33,685 bases of DNA from Acidobacteriaceae bacterium (GCA_020247055.1 JADCJL010000179.1:1-33685), one strand, 5' to 3'. Positions 8,833 through 17,974 are shown, counted from the first letter of the stretch. Numbers and translations: made by a program. Notes: generated from the sequence alone by a model not told the origin.

Positions 8833-9656
8833 TCGCGGCGGCGGGCGAGAGCTTTGACGTCGGCGAGGGTGCGCATGGCGTCGCGCAGGGGGATGTATTC
8901 CATGCCGACGAAGCCCTGGTAGGCGGAGTTGCGGATGGCGCGGAAGACGTTGCCGAAGTGGATTTCGCCGGTGCCGGGTTCGTTGCGGCCGGGGACATCG
9001 GCGATGTGGAGGTGGCCGATGGCGGGGAGGTTTTCGCGGAAGGTGGCGATGAGGTTTCCTTCCATGATCTGGACGTGGTAGAGGTCGTAGAGGATCTTGA
9101 CGAAGGGGCTGCCGACTTTACGGATGATCTCGAAGGCTTCGGGGGTGCGGTCGAGGTAGTAGCGGGAGTGGTTGTCGCCTTTGGGGTTGAGGGGTTCGAT
9201 TTTGGCGAGGGTGTTGATGACCTCGACGACGATGGTGATGCCGGCGGGGGCGACGAGATCGTGGGCGCGCTTGAGGCCTTCGACGATGCTGTCGTGCTGT
9301 TCGGAGCGGGAGCGGCCGGGGACGCGGAAGCCGGAGAGGACGACGATCTGGGTGGCTTCAAAGCGCTGGGCGGCTTCGAGGGAGGCGCGGAGTTCGGCAA
9401 GGAAGCCGGGGCGTTCGGCGGGGTCGCAGAGGCCCATGCCGACGGGGTTGACGCCTTTGTTGCCGACGAGGCTCACGCAGGTGAGGCCGAGGCGGTTTTT
9501 GAGCGGGGTGATTTCAGCGGGGTTCGAGGCGCGCCAGTCGCCGAACTCGAAGCCCTGATAGCCGGCGTCGGCGACCCGGGCGATCTGGCGGGCGAGGGGG
9601 AGGCCGGGGAAGAGGGGCTCGACACGGACGGAGAGCTTGAGTTCCGGAGCAGGCAT
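8829..9656 (-). CDS. TIM-barrel sugar isomerase/epimerase (hydroxypyruvate isomerase-like)
   Basis: A 275-residue AP-endonuclease-2-type TIM barrel. Motifs are GYQGFEFGDWR near the N-terminus, ITIVVEVINTL with a probable metal-ligand Glu, KILYDLYHVQIMEGN, HIADVPGRNEPGTGEI, and FVGMEYIPL near the end. This pattern is that of hydroxypyruvate isomerase (Hyi) and its relatives, which isomerise small hydroxy-keto compounds or sugars using a divalent metal. There is no signal peptide, so it should be cytosolic, unlike the neighbouring oxidoreductases. It lies on the opposite strand between the two oxidoreductase pairs and diverges from the cupin gene. GATAAT lies seven bases before the ATG and there is no ribosome binding site, suggesting a leaderless message. 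The exact substrate is uncertain. Confidence 0.85.
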   Translation of the reverse strand: MPAPELKLSVRVEPLFPGLPLARQIARVADAGYQGFEFGDWRASNPAEITPLKNRLGLTCVSLVGNKGVNPVGMGLCDPAERPGFLAELRASLEAAQRFEATQIVVLSGFRVPGRSRSEQHDSIVEGLKRAHDLVAPAGITIVVEVINTLAKIEPLNPKGDNHSRYYLDRTPEAFEIIRKVGSPFVKILYDLYHVQIMEGNLIATFRENLPAIGHLHIADVPGRNEPGTGEIHFGNVFRAIRNSAYQGFVGMEYIPLRDAMRTLADVKALARRRD

Positions 9657-9700
9657 GGATCCGATTATCTTCCGGCGGGGGGCTGCTATACAATAACGCC
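9657..9700. promoter_or_regulatory. Compact divergent promoter region for isomerase and cupin genes
   Basis: Only 44 bases separate two divergent start codons. Plus strand: TACAAT (9689-9694), five of six -10 matches, six bases before the GTG at 9701. Minus strand: GATAAT (plus 9664-9669), five of six, seven bases before the ATG at 9656, with TTGTAT as a possible -35 after 18 bases (plus 9688-9693). That -35 overlaps the plus-strand -10, so the two promoters could compete. Neither gene has a Shine-Dalgarno sequence. Confidence 0.55.
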
Positions 9701-10486
9701 GTGATCCGTTTATCGCATGGTTTTCTGCTGACGCTTGCCGCCGGGGCGGGCTTGCTGCCGGCGCAGAGTATTCGCGTGGTGAAGTTTTCCGAGAGTGATC
9801 CGTTCCGGATGGGCGAGGTGACGTCGCGGCGGATTATTCATCCCGGCCTGGGGGCGAAGAACACGACGTTGAACCTTTCGGTTTCGAAGCCCGGGTCGGA
9901 GTTTGCGCAGCACGTGCATGATTACTCGGACGATACCATTCTGGTGCTGGAGGGCGAGGTGAACCTGCGGCAGGGGGATGCGCGGCATCTGTTCCGGGCC
10001 GGGGAGTGCGCTTTTGTGCCGACGGGGCAGATTCACGGGACGATTACGGCGGGGACGGGGGAGGCGGTGATGATCAGCTTTCAGAACCCGCCGGATTTGA
10101 TTTTGTACACGGGGGCGCGGGATTCGAAGCGGCCGGGGGCGGCGGCGCCGAAGGGCGTGATTACGCCGGGAGCGGTGAAGTACGTGCCGTTCCGGGCGCG
10201 GAAGGCCGGGGCGTTTACGGGACCGGAGCAGGGGTCGAACCGGGCAGCGGGGATCCGGCGGCAGTTGCAGCCGGGGACGAAGTTTCAGACGCAGGTGGCG
10301 GCGGGGGGCGAGGAGCTGCTGTTTGTGTGGAAGGGGGCGGTGCGGGTGACGGACCAGGCGGGGAAGGTATATGAGGCCGGGGAGCGGGATACGGTGTTTA
10401 TTCAAGGGGCGGCGGATTTACGGGTGGAGGCGACGGCGGCCGGGGAGTTGATTCAGGTGAAGGCGCCGGGTACGAAGGCGCCGTGA
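9701..10486 (+). CDS. Exported bicupin protein
   Basis: A 261-residue protein with a signal peptide (about 1-21, ending LLPAQS) and two cupin domains. The first (about 50-125) has a metal-binding HVH at 71-73 and a late His in VPTGQIHG; the usual Glu after HxH is replaced by Asp in DYSDD. The second (about 180-255) keeps the fold pattern (PGTKFQTQV, EELLFVWKGAV) but lacks the HxH pair, so it has probably lost its metal. Cupins in sugar clusters serve as isomerases, epimerases, lyase-product openers (KdgF type) or dioxygenases. The start is a GTG, apparently leaderless. The TGA overlaps the GTG start of the next oxidoreductase (GTGA), linking it to the A2-B2 unit. Confidence 0.8.
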   Translation: MIRLSHGFLLTLAAGAGLLPAQSIRVVKFSESDPFRMGEVTSRRIIHPGLGAKNTTLNLSVSKPGSEFAQHVHDYSDDTILVLEGEVNLRQGDARHLFRAGECAFVPTGQIHGTITAGTGEAVMISFQNPPDLILYTGARDSKRPGAAAPKGVITPGAVKYVPFRARKAGAFTGPEQGSNRAAGIRRQLQPGTKFQTQVAAGGEELLFVWKGAVRVTDQAGKVYEAGERDTVFIQGAADLRVEATAAGELIQVKAPGTKAP

Positions 10487-11520
10487 GACGGCGGGAGTTT
10501 GCCTTGGCCGCGGCGGCGGGCGGGGTGATGGCCGGGGCGGAGCCGGCGCGGATTCGGGCGGCGATGATCGGCACGGGCCATGGCCACGCGCACAGCAAGG
10601 TGCTGGCGCTGCGGAGCATGCGGGAGTACGAGTTTTTGGGCGTGTGCCGGCCCGAGGCGGAGGACCCGGCGATTGGGCCGGCGTTTGGGGAGGTGCCGCG
10701 GCTGCGGGTGGAGGAGGTGCTGGGGGATACGCGGATCGGGATGGTGGCGATTGAGTTTGCCGACCCGGATACGAATCTTGAGTACGCGCACCGGGCGGTG
10801 GCGGCGGGGAAGTTTGTCCATCTGGACAAGCCGCCGGGGTCGAACTGGCAGAGTTTCCGGCGGCTGCTGGGGGAGGCGGGCAAGCGGGGACTGGTGGTGC
10901 AGATGGGTTACCAGTGGCGCTACCATCCGGCGATGATGGCGGCGATGGAGGCGGCCAGGCAGGGGTGGCTGGGGCGGGTGTACCGGTTCCGGGCGTCCAT
11001 CGACAAGCCGATTGGAGCGGCCGAGCGGAAGCATCTGGCGAAGTACCGGGGCGGGATGATGTTTTCCGAGGGCTGCCATCTGATTGACCGGGCGACGTGG
11101 CTGCTGGGGGAGCCGAAGAAAGTGACCGGGGTGCTGGCGCGGCACGGCAGCGACGGACTGGCGGATAACTGCGTGGCGATTCTCGAGTACGCGGGGGCGC
11201 TGGCGGAGATTTCGATGGCGGGGTATCTGCCGCAGGGGAATCAGCAGCGGTACCTGGAGATTCGCGGGACGAACGGGTGGGCGAGGGTGCAGCCGTATAC
11301 GGGATCGTCGCTGACGGTGGAGTTGCAGGAGGCGGCGGGGCCGTACGCGGCGGGCCGGCAGACGCTTTCCCCGCCCTACCCGCCGGGGTTGGGCTACACG
11401 CCGGACTTTGCCGAGTTGGCGGCCGTGATGGGCCAGCGCGGGCGGCCGGTTTACAGCGCGGCCCATGATTTGATGACGCACCGCGTGCTGCTGCAGGCGT
11501 GCGATATGCTCACTCTTTAA
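10483..11520 (+). CDS. Gfo/Idh/MocA oxidoreductase A2, Tat-type signal
   Basis: A 345-residue Gfo/Idh/MocA protein beginning MRRREFALAAAAGGVMAG, a twin-arginine-like signal. The cofactor loop reads AMIGTGHGHAHSK. The EKP motif is DKP here, with Lys116 in HLDKPPGSNW. The substrate domain has MGYQWRYHPAMMAAMEAA and GGMMFSEGCHLIDRATWLLG. It is most similar to A1: compare ARQGWLGRVY with AQKGWLGEVF, and the shared KPPG plus Trp block. The GTG start overlaps the cupin stop, so translation is probably coupled. B2 follows 14 bases later. The protein is predicted to be exported with bound cofactor; its substrate is unknown. Confidence 0.87.
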   Translation: MRRREFALAAAAGGVMAGAEPARIRAAMIGTGHGHAHSKVLALRSMREYEFLGVCRPEAEDPAIGPAFGEVPRLRVEEVLGDTRIGMVAIEFADPDTNLEYAHRAVAAGKFVHLDKPPGSNWQSFRRLLGEAGKRGLVVQMGYQWRYHPAMMAAMEAARQGWLGRVYRFRASIDKPIGAAERKHLAKYRGGMMFSEGCHLIDRATWLLGEPKKVTGVLARHGSDGLADNCVAILEYAGALAEISMAGYLPQGNQQRYLEIRGTNGWARVQPYTGSSLTVELQEAAGPYAAGRQTLSPPYPPGLGYTPDFAELAAVMGQRGRPVYSAAHDLMTHRVLLQACDMLTL

Positions 11521-11534
11521 AAGGAACGATGCTC

Positions 11535-12659
11535 ATGAATCCGATCGACAGAAGAACGCTGATCCAGACCGCGGCGCTGGTGCCGCTGCAGGCGGTGCGC
11601 GGGACGGCGCAGAACAGCAAGATCCGGGTGGGATTGATCGGGGCCGGTAACCGGGGGGCGTACACCGGGACGATGATGCATAAGCAGCCGGCGGCGCAGA
11701 TTACGGCGATCTGCGATGTGAACGAGGAGCAGATGGCGAAGGCCAAGGAGCGCATCGGCGCCGCGGGGGCCAAGAGCTACCGGAACTATCAGGAGGTGCT
11801 GGCGTCGCCGGACGTGGACGCGGTGATGATTGCCACGCCGGTGTATCTGCATCCGGAGCATTTCGAGGCGGCCGTGAAGGCCGGCAAGCACGTCTACATG
11901 GAGAAGCCGGCGGGGTTGGACGTGGCCGGGTGTAAGCGGGTGATGCAGATTGCCGACCGGGCGGACCGGAAGCTGAACATTGCTTTCGGCTTTCAGCAGC
12001 GCTACGGCGGGGTGTATGTGAAGGCCAAGCAGATGCTGGATTCGGGCGCGATCGGGAAGGTACGCGAGGTGCACGGGGAGTTTTTGAAGTTTGCGCTGAG
12101 CGGGAGTGAGCCGCCGGTGGCGCCGCCGCGGAATGAGAAAGAGAGGCTGGAGCAGTGGAAGCTGTGGCGGTCGACGTTTGGCGAAGTGATTGTGGAGACG
12201 TATGTGCATAACATCGACGCGATCAACTGGTTTGTGGGGGCGCGGCCGCTGAAGGCGATCGGAACGGGGGGAAGGACGGTGGAGAAGCGGGGGGACCTGC
12301 TTGACCATCTGAGCGTGACCTACGATTATCCGGACCGGGTGCAGATGACGTTCATCGGGTCGCAGATGACGCCGAAGTTTTTCCGTTCGAACCGGGAGCG
12401 GTACATCGGGGAGAAGGGGTTTATTGAGACGGCGCGGGAGTATTGGACTTACAGCACGGGCGGGGCGCCGGTGACGGAGCGGTCGGGGCAGGATATTACC
12501 AACGACGCGATTGCGGAGTTTGTGCGGCGGGTGAGCGAGGGTAAGCCGGAGAACACGGGGGTGCGCGCGGCGGAGAGTACGCTGACGGCGATTCTGGGGC
12601 AGATGGCGATTGATCAGAAGCGCGAGGTGAGCTGGGAGGAGATGATGCGGTCGGCCTGA
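11535..12659 (+). CDS. Gfo/Idh/MocA oxidoreductase B2, Tat-type signal
   Basis: A 374-residue Gfo/Idh/MocA oxidoreductase. The ATG at 11535 is chosen because AAGGA (11521-11525) is nine bases upstream, and because MNPIDRRTLIQTAALVP is then a twin-arginine-type signal; earlier in-frame starts at 11499 and 11529 lack a well-placed ribosome site. The cofactor loop is VGLIGAGNRGAY and the EKP motif is at YMEKPAGLDVAGC with Lys124. The length and sequence closely match B1, including ENTGVRAAESTLTAILG near the end. It follows A2, so order and type repeat the A1-B1 unit. The next gene, a TonB-type receptor, starts 24 bases after its stop and has its own -10 element. Confidence 0.9.
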   Translation: MNPIDRRTLIQTAALVPLQAVRGTAQNSKIRVGLIGAGNRGAYTGTMMHKQPAAQITAICDVNEEQMAKAKERIGAAGAKSYRNYQEVLASPDVDAVMIATPVYLHPEHFEAAVKAGKHVYMEKPAGLDVAGCKRVMQIADRADRKLNIAFGFQQRYGGVYVKAKQMLDSGAIGKVREVHGEFLKFALSGSEPPVAPPRNEKERLEQWKLWRSTFGEVIVETYVHNIDAINWFVGARPLKAIGTGGRTVEKRGDLLDHLSVTYDYPDRVQMTFIGSQMTPKFFRSNRERYIGEKGFIETAREYWTYSTGGAPVTERSGQDITNDAIAEFVRRVSEGKPENTGVRAAESTLTAILGQMAIDQKREVSWEEMMRSA

Positions 12660-12671
12660 CGGGGCCTATGA

Positions 12672-12677
12672 TATGAT
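12672..12677 (+). promoter_or_regulatory. -10-like element for TonB-type receptor 1
   Basis: TATGAT lies six bases before the ATG at 12684; a second overlapping TATGAT begins at 12667. No ribosome binding site is present, so a transcript would begin at or beside the start codon. No clear -35 box is seen. Confidence 0.45.
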
Positions 12678-12683
12678 CCGGCC

Positions 12684-15600
12684 ATGATTGGCCGCTTGCT
12701 TCTCCTTTCTGTCTCGCTTAGTTCCGCGGTGCTGGCGCAGAACATCACCGCTTCGATTACCGGTACCGTCAAGGACGCCACGGGGGCCGTGGTGCCGAAC
12801 GCCACGGTGCGGGCGACCAACACGGGCACCCAGACGCAGTTTGACGGGGTTTCCGATGGTACGGGCACTTACCTGCTCCGGAACCTGCCGGTGGGCGTGT
12901 ACACGGTCCGCATTGAATCGAAGGGATTTCAGGGATGGGAGTCGCGGGATGTGCGGCTGCAGGTGAACGAGATGGCGCGTATTGACGCGAGTCTGAACGT
13001 GGGCGCGACGACGGAGACGGTGACGGTATCGAGCAACGTGATCAACGTCGATACGACTTCAGCGACGCTCAAGACGGTGGTGGACCAGCGGCGCATTGAG
13101 CAGCTGCCGCTGAACGGGCGGAACGCGACGCAGCTGATGCGGCTGGTGGCGGGGGTGGTGGCGGACCCGCGGGCGGACGTGACGTCGGGGACGACGTATC
13201 CGGGGACGACGCCGGTATCGGTGAACGGCGGGCGGGCGAACGCGACCAACTATGTGCTCGACGGGGCGCAGAACAACGACCCGTATTCGAACGCGCCGAA
13301 CCCGTTTCCGAATCCGGATGCGCTGCAGGAGTTCAGCGTGCAGACGAATAATTTCAGCGCGGAGTTTGGCCGGCAGTCGGGCGGGCTGGTGAACGCGGTG
13401 ACCAAGTCGGGGACTAACGAGTTACACGGCAGTTTGTTTGAGTTTGTACGGAACCAGGCGTTTAACGCGACGGGCTTTTTTGGACCGGCCGATCCGGCGA
13501 CGGGACGGCGGCGGCAGGACGGGTTGAAGCGCAATCAGTTCGGGGGCACGATTGGCGGGCCGGTGGTGCTGCCGAAGATTTATAACGGCAAGGACAAGAC
13601 GTTCTTTTTTGCTTCCTACCAGGCGACGCTGCTGCGGGTGATTCCGGCCGAGGTGCAGCGGATTGTGCCGACGACGCTGCAGCGGGCCGGCAACTTTTCG
13701 CAACTGACGCGGCCGCTGCGCGATCCGCTGGCGAATGCACCGTTTCCGGGCAACGTGATTCCAGCCAACCGGATCAACCCGGTGAGCCGGACGCTGGTGG
13801 ATACGGCGCTGCCGGATGGCGGGGCTTCGGGGCGTATTTCGACGATTGTGGCTTCGCCGAACAATGACCATCAACTGATGCTGCGGGGCGATCATCAGTT
13901 TTCGCAGAGTAACCGGATGTCGGGGCGGTACTACAAGAGCTGGTCGGAGTCGGCGGCGTTTCTGAATCCGCGGAATGTACTTGAACAGACGAGTGGCGGG
14001 CAGTGGTACAACGAGTCGATTGTGCTGACCAATACGCACACGTTTACCCCGACGTTGGTGAACCAGGCGCTGTTCAGCGTGAACAGCACCGACGGCAAGT
14101 TTGTGCCGCCGCAGCCGGACAAGAGCCTGGCGAGTTTGGGGCTGCGTTACTACAACGACCCGATCATCAAGTGGGATATCGACATTGCCGGTTACTTCCG
14201 GATCAACACGGGCGATACGAACTCGTTTCCGCGGCGGGAGTTCCAGTATTTGGACACGGTGCGCTGGACCAAGGGCAAGCATAGCCTGACTTTTGGCGGC
14301 GAGTACGGGCGGGGAAGCAACGACATCATCAACAACTTCCGGGCCAACGGGCAGTGGTCGTTCAACGGGGCGGCGCCGTTTACGACCGATTCGCTCGCGG
14401 ATTTCATGATCGGCTCGTTCAACAGCCTGACGCAAGGGATTGGCGAGTACAAGGAGACGCGGTTCCAGCGTTTGGGGTTGTTCGTGCAGGATTCGTGGAA
14501 GGTTTCGCGCCGGTTGACGGTGGACGTGGGCGCGCGGTGGGAGCCGTTCTTCCCGTTTACGGATACGCTCGACAAGGTGGCGGTGTGGCGGCCGTCGGAG
14601 CGTTCTCGGCGGTATGTGAATGCACCCGCGGGGGTGATCTACGCCGGGGACCCGAACGTGCCGAAGGGGACGACGCCGACGGCGTGGGGGAACCTGGGTC
14701 CGCGCATGGGTTTTGCGTGGGACGTATTCGGGGACGGCAAGACGGCGGTGCGGGGCGCGTACGGGATCTTCTTTGACTCGTTCAACAGCATTGCGACGAA
14801 CTCGCAGGCCAACCAGGCGCCGTTTGGCACGGTGGTGACGGTGTTCGGATCGAACGCCAACAGCTTCACGGACCCGTGGGCGGGGACGACCAACCCGTTC
14901 CCTGCCCCGAAGAATCCGCCGTCGACGGCGGTGTTTCCGCAGTTCTCGACGCAGTTTTTGAACGCGGCCGATTTCCGGAACCCTTATATCCAATCGTGGA
15001 ACCTGACGATAGAGCGGGAGATTTGGGGTGGCTTCGTTTCGCGAGCGGCGTATGCGGCGTCGAAAGGAACGCGGCTGATGACGCTGCGGGAGTTGAACGC
15101 GGCGGTTTTTACGCCGGGGGCGACGACGGCGACGACGAATCAGCGGCGGCCGTTCGGTCCGGCGATGGGATCGACGACGATTGTGGAGGCGGTGGGCAAC
15201 TCGACCTACCACGCTTTCCAGTGGACGCTCGAGCGGCGTTTTCGGGATGGGTTCACCATTCTGGCGAACTATCAGTTTTCAAAGTCGATCGACGATACGT
15301 CGGCGAACAAGGGCACGGGGCAGGTGCGGACGAATCCGAACAACCAGGCTTTTGACAAGGGCCTTTCGGACTTCAACCGTCCGCAGGTGTTTAATTTCTC
15401 GGGCCTGTGGGAGGTTCCGATCAAGTTCAAGAACCGGGCGGCGAACTTCGCGATTGGCGGGTGGAACCTGAATGCGATTGTGAATCTGTCGTCGGGGCAG
15501 CCGATTACGGTGACGAGCGGCGTGGACAACGCGCGGACGGGGACGGGCGGGCAGCGGGTGGACTACAACGGCAACCCGTTCTTCAGCGGAGACCGAAGCC

Positions 15601-15905
15601 GGAACGAGATCGTGACGGAGTATTTGCGCCGGTCGGTGTTTACGCCGAACGCGTTGGGGACATTCGGCACGATTGGCCGGAACACGTACTATGGGCCGGG
15701 CCTGGCGAACGTGGACTTCGGCCTGGCGAAGGATTTCCGGGCGAACGAGCGGCTGGTGACGACGTTCCGGTTTGAGACGTTCAACGCGTTGAACCGGGTG
15801 AATTTCAGCAACCCGACGACGGCGCAGAACAACGGGAACTTCATGCGGATTACGGGTACGAGTTCGCCGCGGATTCTGCAGTTGGCGCTGCGTCTGGTGT
15901 TCTAG
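12684..15905 (+). CDS. TonB-dependent receptor-like outer-membrane protein 1 (Oar type)
   Basis: A 1073-residue protein with a signal peptide (about 1-19, ending VLAQ) and an N-terminal carboxypeptidase-regulatory beta-sandwich (about 20-105; GTVKDATGAVVPNATV and NLPVGVYTVRIESKGF). A plug-like region at about 110-250 contains QLPLNGRNATQLMRL, PVSVNGGRANATNYVLDG and GRQSGGLVNAVTKSG. A long beta-barrel runs to the C-terminal LALRLVF, whose final Phe is typical of proteins inserted by BamA. Such Oar-type receptors are very abundant in Solibacter-like genomes and are presumed to import large or complex substrates. Its position right behind the A2-B2 oxidoreductase genes suggests, but does not prove, that it imports their substrate. 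Confidence 0.92.
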   Translation: MIGRLLLLSVSLSSAVLAQNITASITGTVKDATGAVVPNATVRATNTGTQTQFDGVSDGTGTYLLRNLPVGVYTVRIESKGFQGWESRDVRLQVNEMARIDASLNVGATTETVTVSSNVINVDTTSATLKTVVDQRRIEQLPLNGRNATQLMRLVAGVVADPRADVTSGTTYPGTTPVSVNGGRANATNYVLDGAQNNDPYSNAPNPFPNPDALQEFSVQTNNFSAEFGRQSGGLVNAVTKSGTNELHGSLFEFVRNQAFNATGFFGPADPATGRRRQDGLKRNQFGGTIGGPVVLPKIYNGKDKTFFFASYQATLLRVIPAEVQRIVPTTLQRAGNFSQLTRPLRDPLANAPFPGNVIPANRINPVSRTLVDTALPDGGASGRISTIVASPNNDHQLMLRGDHQFSQSNRMSGRYYKSWSESAAFLNPRNVLEQTSGGQWYNESIVLTNTHTFTPTLVNQALFSVNSTDGKFVPPQPDKSLASLGLRYYNDPIIKWDIDIAGYFRINTGDTNSFPRREFQYLDTVRWTKGKHSLTFGGEYGRGSNDIINNFRANGQWSFNGAAPFTTDSLADFMIGSFNSLTQGIGEYKETRFQRLGLFVQDSWKVSRRLTVDVGARWEPFFPFTDTLDKVAVWRPSERSRRYVNAPAGVIYAGDPNVPKGTTPTAWGNLGPRMGFAWDVFGDGKTAVRGAYGIFFDSFNSIATNSQANQAPFGTVVTVFGSNANSFTDPWAGTTNPFPAPKNPPSTAVFPQFSTQFLNAADFRNPYIQSWNLTIEREIWGGFVSRAAYAASKGTRLMTLRELNAAVFTPGATTATTNQRRPFGPAMGSTTIVEAVGNSTYHAFQWTLERRFRDGFTILANYQFSKSIDDTSANKGTGQVRTNPNNQAFDKGLSDFNRPQVFNFSGLWEVPIKFKNRAANFAIGGWNLNAIVNLSSGQPITVTSGVDNARTGTGGQRVDYNGNPFFSGDRSRNEIVTEYLRRSVFTPNALGTFGTIGRNTYYGPGLANVDFGLAKDFRANERLVTTFRFETFNALNRVNFSNPTTAQNNGNFMRITGTSSPRILQLALRLVF

Positions 15906-16036
15906 AGTCGGGAGGAGTAGGGAGCGGCGGCCAAGGTTGCGATCGCCTCCTTCGTTTGCCGGCGAGGGAGAATCGGCGCTGACGGTGGCTTCCGTGGATT
16001 ACTTTCTCGTTTAACGCAGCGTTCATCGACGGGCGG

Positions 16037-16042
16037 TAAACT
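16037..16042 (+). promoter_or_regulatory. -10-like element for PhoD-type phosphatase
   Basis: TAAACT lies six bases before the ATG at 16049; the gap is GGGGGC. This matches the spacing seen at 9701 and 12684. The 143 bases between receptor 1 and this gene (15906-16048) hold nothing else I can support, and no convincing terminator. Confidence 0.35.
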
Positions 16043-16048
16043 GGGGGC

Positions 16049-17587
16049 ATGCTAAATCGCCGGTTGTTTCTGGCCCAATCGGGCACGCTGATCTCGTCGT
16101 TGGCCGCGCTGCGGACGCCGTTGTTTGCGGCGCCGAAGTTTGCGAAAGATCCGTTCCGGCTGGGGGTGGCTTCGGGCGACCCGACGGCTTCGGGCGTCGT
16201 CCTGTGGACGCGGCTGGCGCCGGAGCCGCTCGCGGAGGACGGCCGGGGCGGCATGGAGAACGCGGCGGTAGAGGTGGAGTGGCGGATCGGGGAGAACGAG
16301 GCGATTTCGAAGGGGGTGAAGCGGGGGCGGGCGGTGGCGACGCCGAATCTGGGGCATGCGGTCCACGTCGAAGTGGAAGGGCTGCGGCCGGACCGTTGGT
16401 ATTGGTATCAGTTCAAGGCCGGGAACTATACGAGCCCGGTGGGGCGGACGCGGACGATGCCGGCGGCGGGGGCCAAGGCGGCGAAGCTGCAGTACGCGTT
16501 TGCTTCGTGCCAGCACTGGGAGGCGGGGCTGTGGACGGCGTACGAGCACATGGCGAAGGAGGAACTGGACCTGGTGATCCATCTGGGCGACTACATCTAC
16601 GAGGGGCCGGAGCGGACGAACGGGGTGCGGCGGCATCAGGGGCCGGAGATCACCACGCTGAGCCACTACCGGAACCGGCACGCGCTCTACAAGAGCGACC
16701 CGGCGCTGCAGAAGGTGCACCAGATGTTCCCGTGGGTGGTGACCTGGGACGACCACGAGGTGGATAACAACTACGCGGGCGACGTGGCCGAAGATAAGCA
16801 GACGCGGGCGGAGTTGCTCGAGCGGCGGGCGAACGCCTACCAGGCTTACTACGAGAACATGCCGCTGCGGGCGGCGGCGCTGCCGAAGGGTTCGGCGATG
16901 CAGTTGTACCGGACGGTGGACTTTGGCGACCTGGCGCGGTTCGCGGTGCTCGATACGCGGCAGTACCGGACGGATCAGCCTTGCGGAGACGGAAACAAGT
17001 CCGGATGCCGGGAGGCGTTTGACCCGCAGGCGACGATTCTGGGGGCGGCGCAGCGGGAGTGGCTGTTCGGGACGCTGGATAAGTCCAAGGCGCGGTGGAA
17101 CGTGGTGGCGCAGCAGGTGCTGATGGCGAAGATCGATACGAAGGCGGGGGCGGAGGAGGCGTACTCGATGGACCAGTGGAGCGGGTACGAGGCGGACCGG
17201 AAGAAGGTGCTCGATTTCTTTGCGCAGCGGAAGCCGTCGAACCCGATTGTGATTACGGGCGATATTCATTCCAACTGGGTGGCGGATTTGAAGATGGACT
17301 GGAAGGACGAGCGGTCGGCGACGGTAGGGACGGAGTTTGTGGGGACGTCGATCAGCAGCGGCGGAGACGGGGCGGAGGAGCGGCCGACGACGCAGGCGCA
17401 GTACCGGGAGAACCCGCATTTGAAGTGGTTTAACGGGCAGCGGGGGTATGTGAAGTGTACGGTGACGCCGGCGGAGTACCGGGCGGATTACCGGGTGGTG
17501 CCGTATGTGACGCGGCCGGGGGCGCCGATTGCGACGCGGACGAGTTGGACGGTGGAGAGCGGGCGGATGGGGGTGAAGAAGAGCTAG
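16049..17587 (+). CDS. phoD: PhoD-family alkaline phosphatase/phosphodiesterase, Tat-type signal
   Basis: A 512-residue protein of the PhoD family, exported metallophosphoesterases that release phosphate from mono- and diesters. [18 protein letters not shown] is a twin-arginine signal, as usual for PhoD. An N-terminal beta-sandwich (about 32-140; [20 protein letters not shown]) precedes the catalytic domain. Visible metal-site motifs are FASCQ at 151-155, HLGDYIYEG from His178 with Asp181, [10 protein letters not shown] from Thr232, and ITGDIHSNW with Asp405 and His407. All expected motifs are present and the length is normal. It appears to be a single-gene transcript, possibly leaderless. 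Real PhoD enzymes use iron and calcium; that is family knowledge, not visible here. Confidence 0.93.
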   Translation: MLNRRLFLAQSGTLISSLAALRTPLFAAPKFAKDPFRLGVASGDPTASGVVLWTRLAPEPLAEDGRGGMENAAVEVEWRIGENEAISKGVKRGRAVATPNLGHAVHVEVEGLRPDRWYWYQFKAGNYTSPVGRTRTMPAAGAKAAKLQYAFASCQHWEAGLWTAYEHMAKEELDLVIHLGDYIYEGPERTNGVRRHQGPEITTLSHYRNRHALYKSDPALQKVHQMFPWVVTWDDHEVDNNYAGDVAEDKQTRAELLERRANAYQAYYENMPLRAAALPKGSAMQLYRTVDFGDLARFAVLDTRQYRTDQPCGDGNKSGCREAFDPQATILGAAQREWLFGTLDKSKARWNVVAQQVLMAKIDTKAGAEEAYSMDQWSGYEADRKKVLDFFAQRKPSNPIVITGDIHSNWVADLKMDWKDERSATVGTEFVGTSISSGGDGAEERPTTQAQYRENPHLKWFNGQRGYVKCTVTPAEYRADYRVVPYVTRPGAPIATRTSWTVESGRMGVKKS

Positions 17588-17611
17588 GGGGAGGCCGCGG
17601 CCCGTTACCCT

Positions 17612-17634
17612 CCACCTTACGATACGTAAAGTGG
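17612..17634 (+). terminator. Possible terminator hairpin after PhoD gene
   Basis: CCAC-c-TTACG, loop ATA, CGTAA-a-GTGG forms a nine-pair stem with one mismatch 24 bases after the PhoD stop. The following bases (CTTTG) contain only a short T run, so intrinsic termination would be weak. Confidence 0.35.
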
Positions 17635-17935
17635 CTTTGAATCGCGATTAAGGTTCGCTTTGCCCGACGACTTTGAACAGGTTCGAGCAGGGAGACGCGA
17701 TGCGGGCTACGATCGGCCGTGGACTTGAGGAAGTGCGTTTGCCGAAGCGCCTGCGGTTGCCTTCTCCCCGCAGGTCCTAAAAGCTCCCGGGAAGCGTGTC
17801 ATAGGCTGCGAAGTCTTTGTCTCCGTGGAGGAGCAGCTGACGAGGCAGGGTGCGCGGCATCGGGTTCCCGGATTGATACCTGGCAGGGCGAGCCGCTCCG
17901 TTTTTGCGCAGGGGCGATGAGCTGCATTTCTGCTT

Positions 17936-17974
17936 CGGAGCAACCATTCGGAGCAACCATTCTGAGCAACCATG
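17936..17974 (+). repeat. Tandem repeat, three units of 13 bp
   Basis: Three adjacent units: CGGAGCAACCATT, CGGAGCAACCATT and CTGAGCAACCATG. The first two are identical; the third differs at two positions. The unit length and near-identity suggest recent slippage-type duplication in non-coding DNA. Confidence 0.85.

Noticed and set aside
11499-11534. An earlier start for oxidoreductase B2
   Set aside because: It would overlap the A2 gene, lacks a ribosome site, and would place extra residues before the twin-arginine signal. The ATG at 11535 has AAGGA at the right distance.
13422-15212. A 596-residue minus-strand open frame
   Set aside because: Antisense to receptor 1, Arg/His/Pro-rich, with no domain.
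15906-16048. A GCGATCGC palindrome and GC-rich hairpins as a terminator for receptor 1
   Set aside because: The stems are short or far apart and no T run follows.
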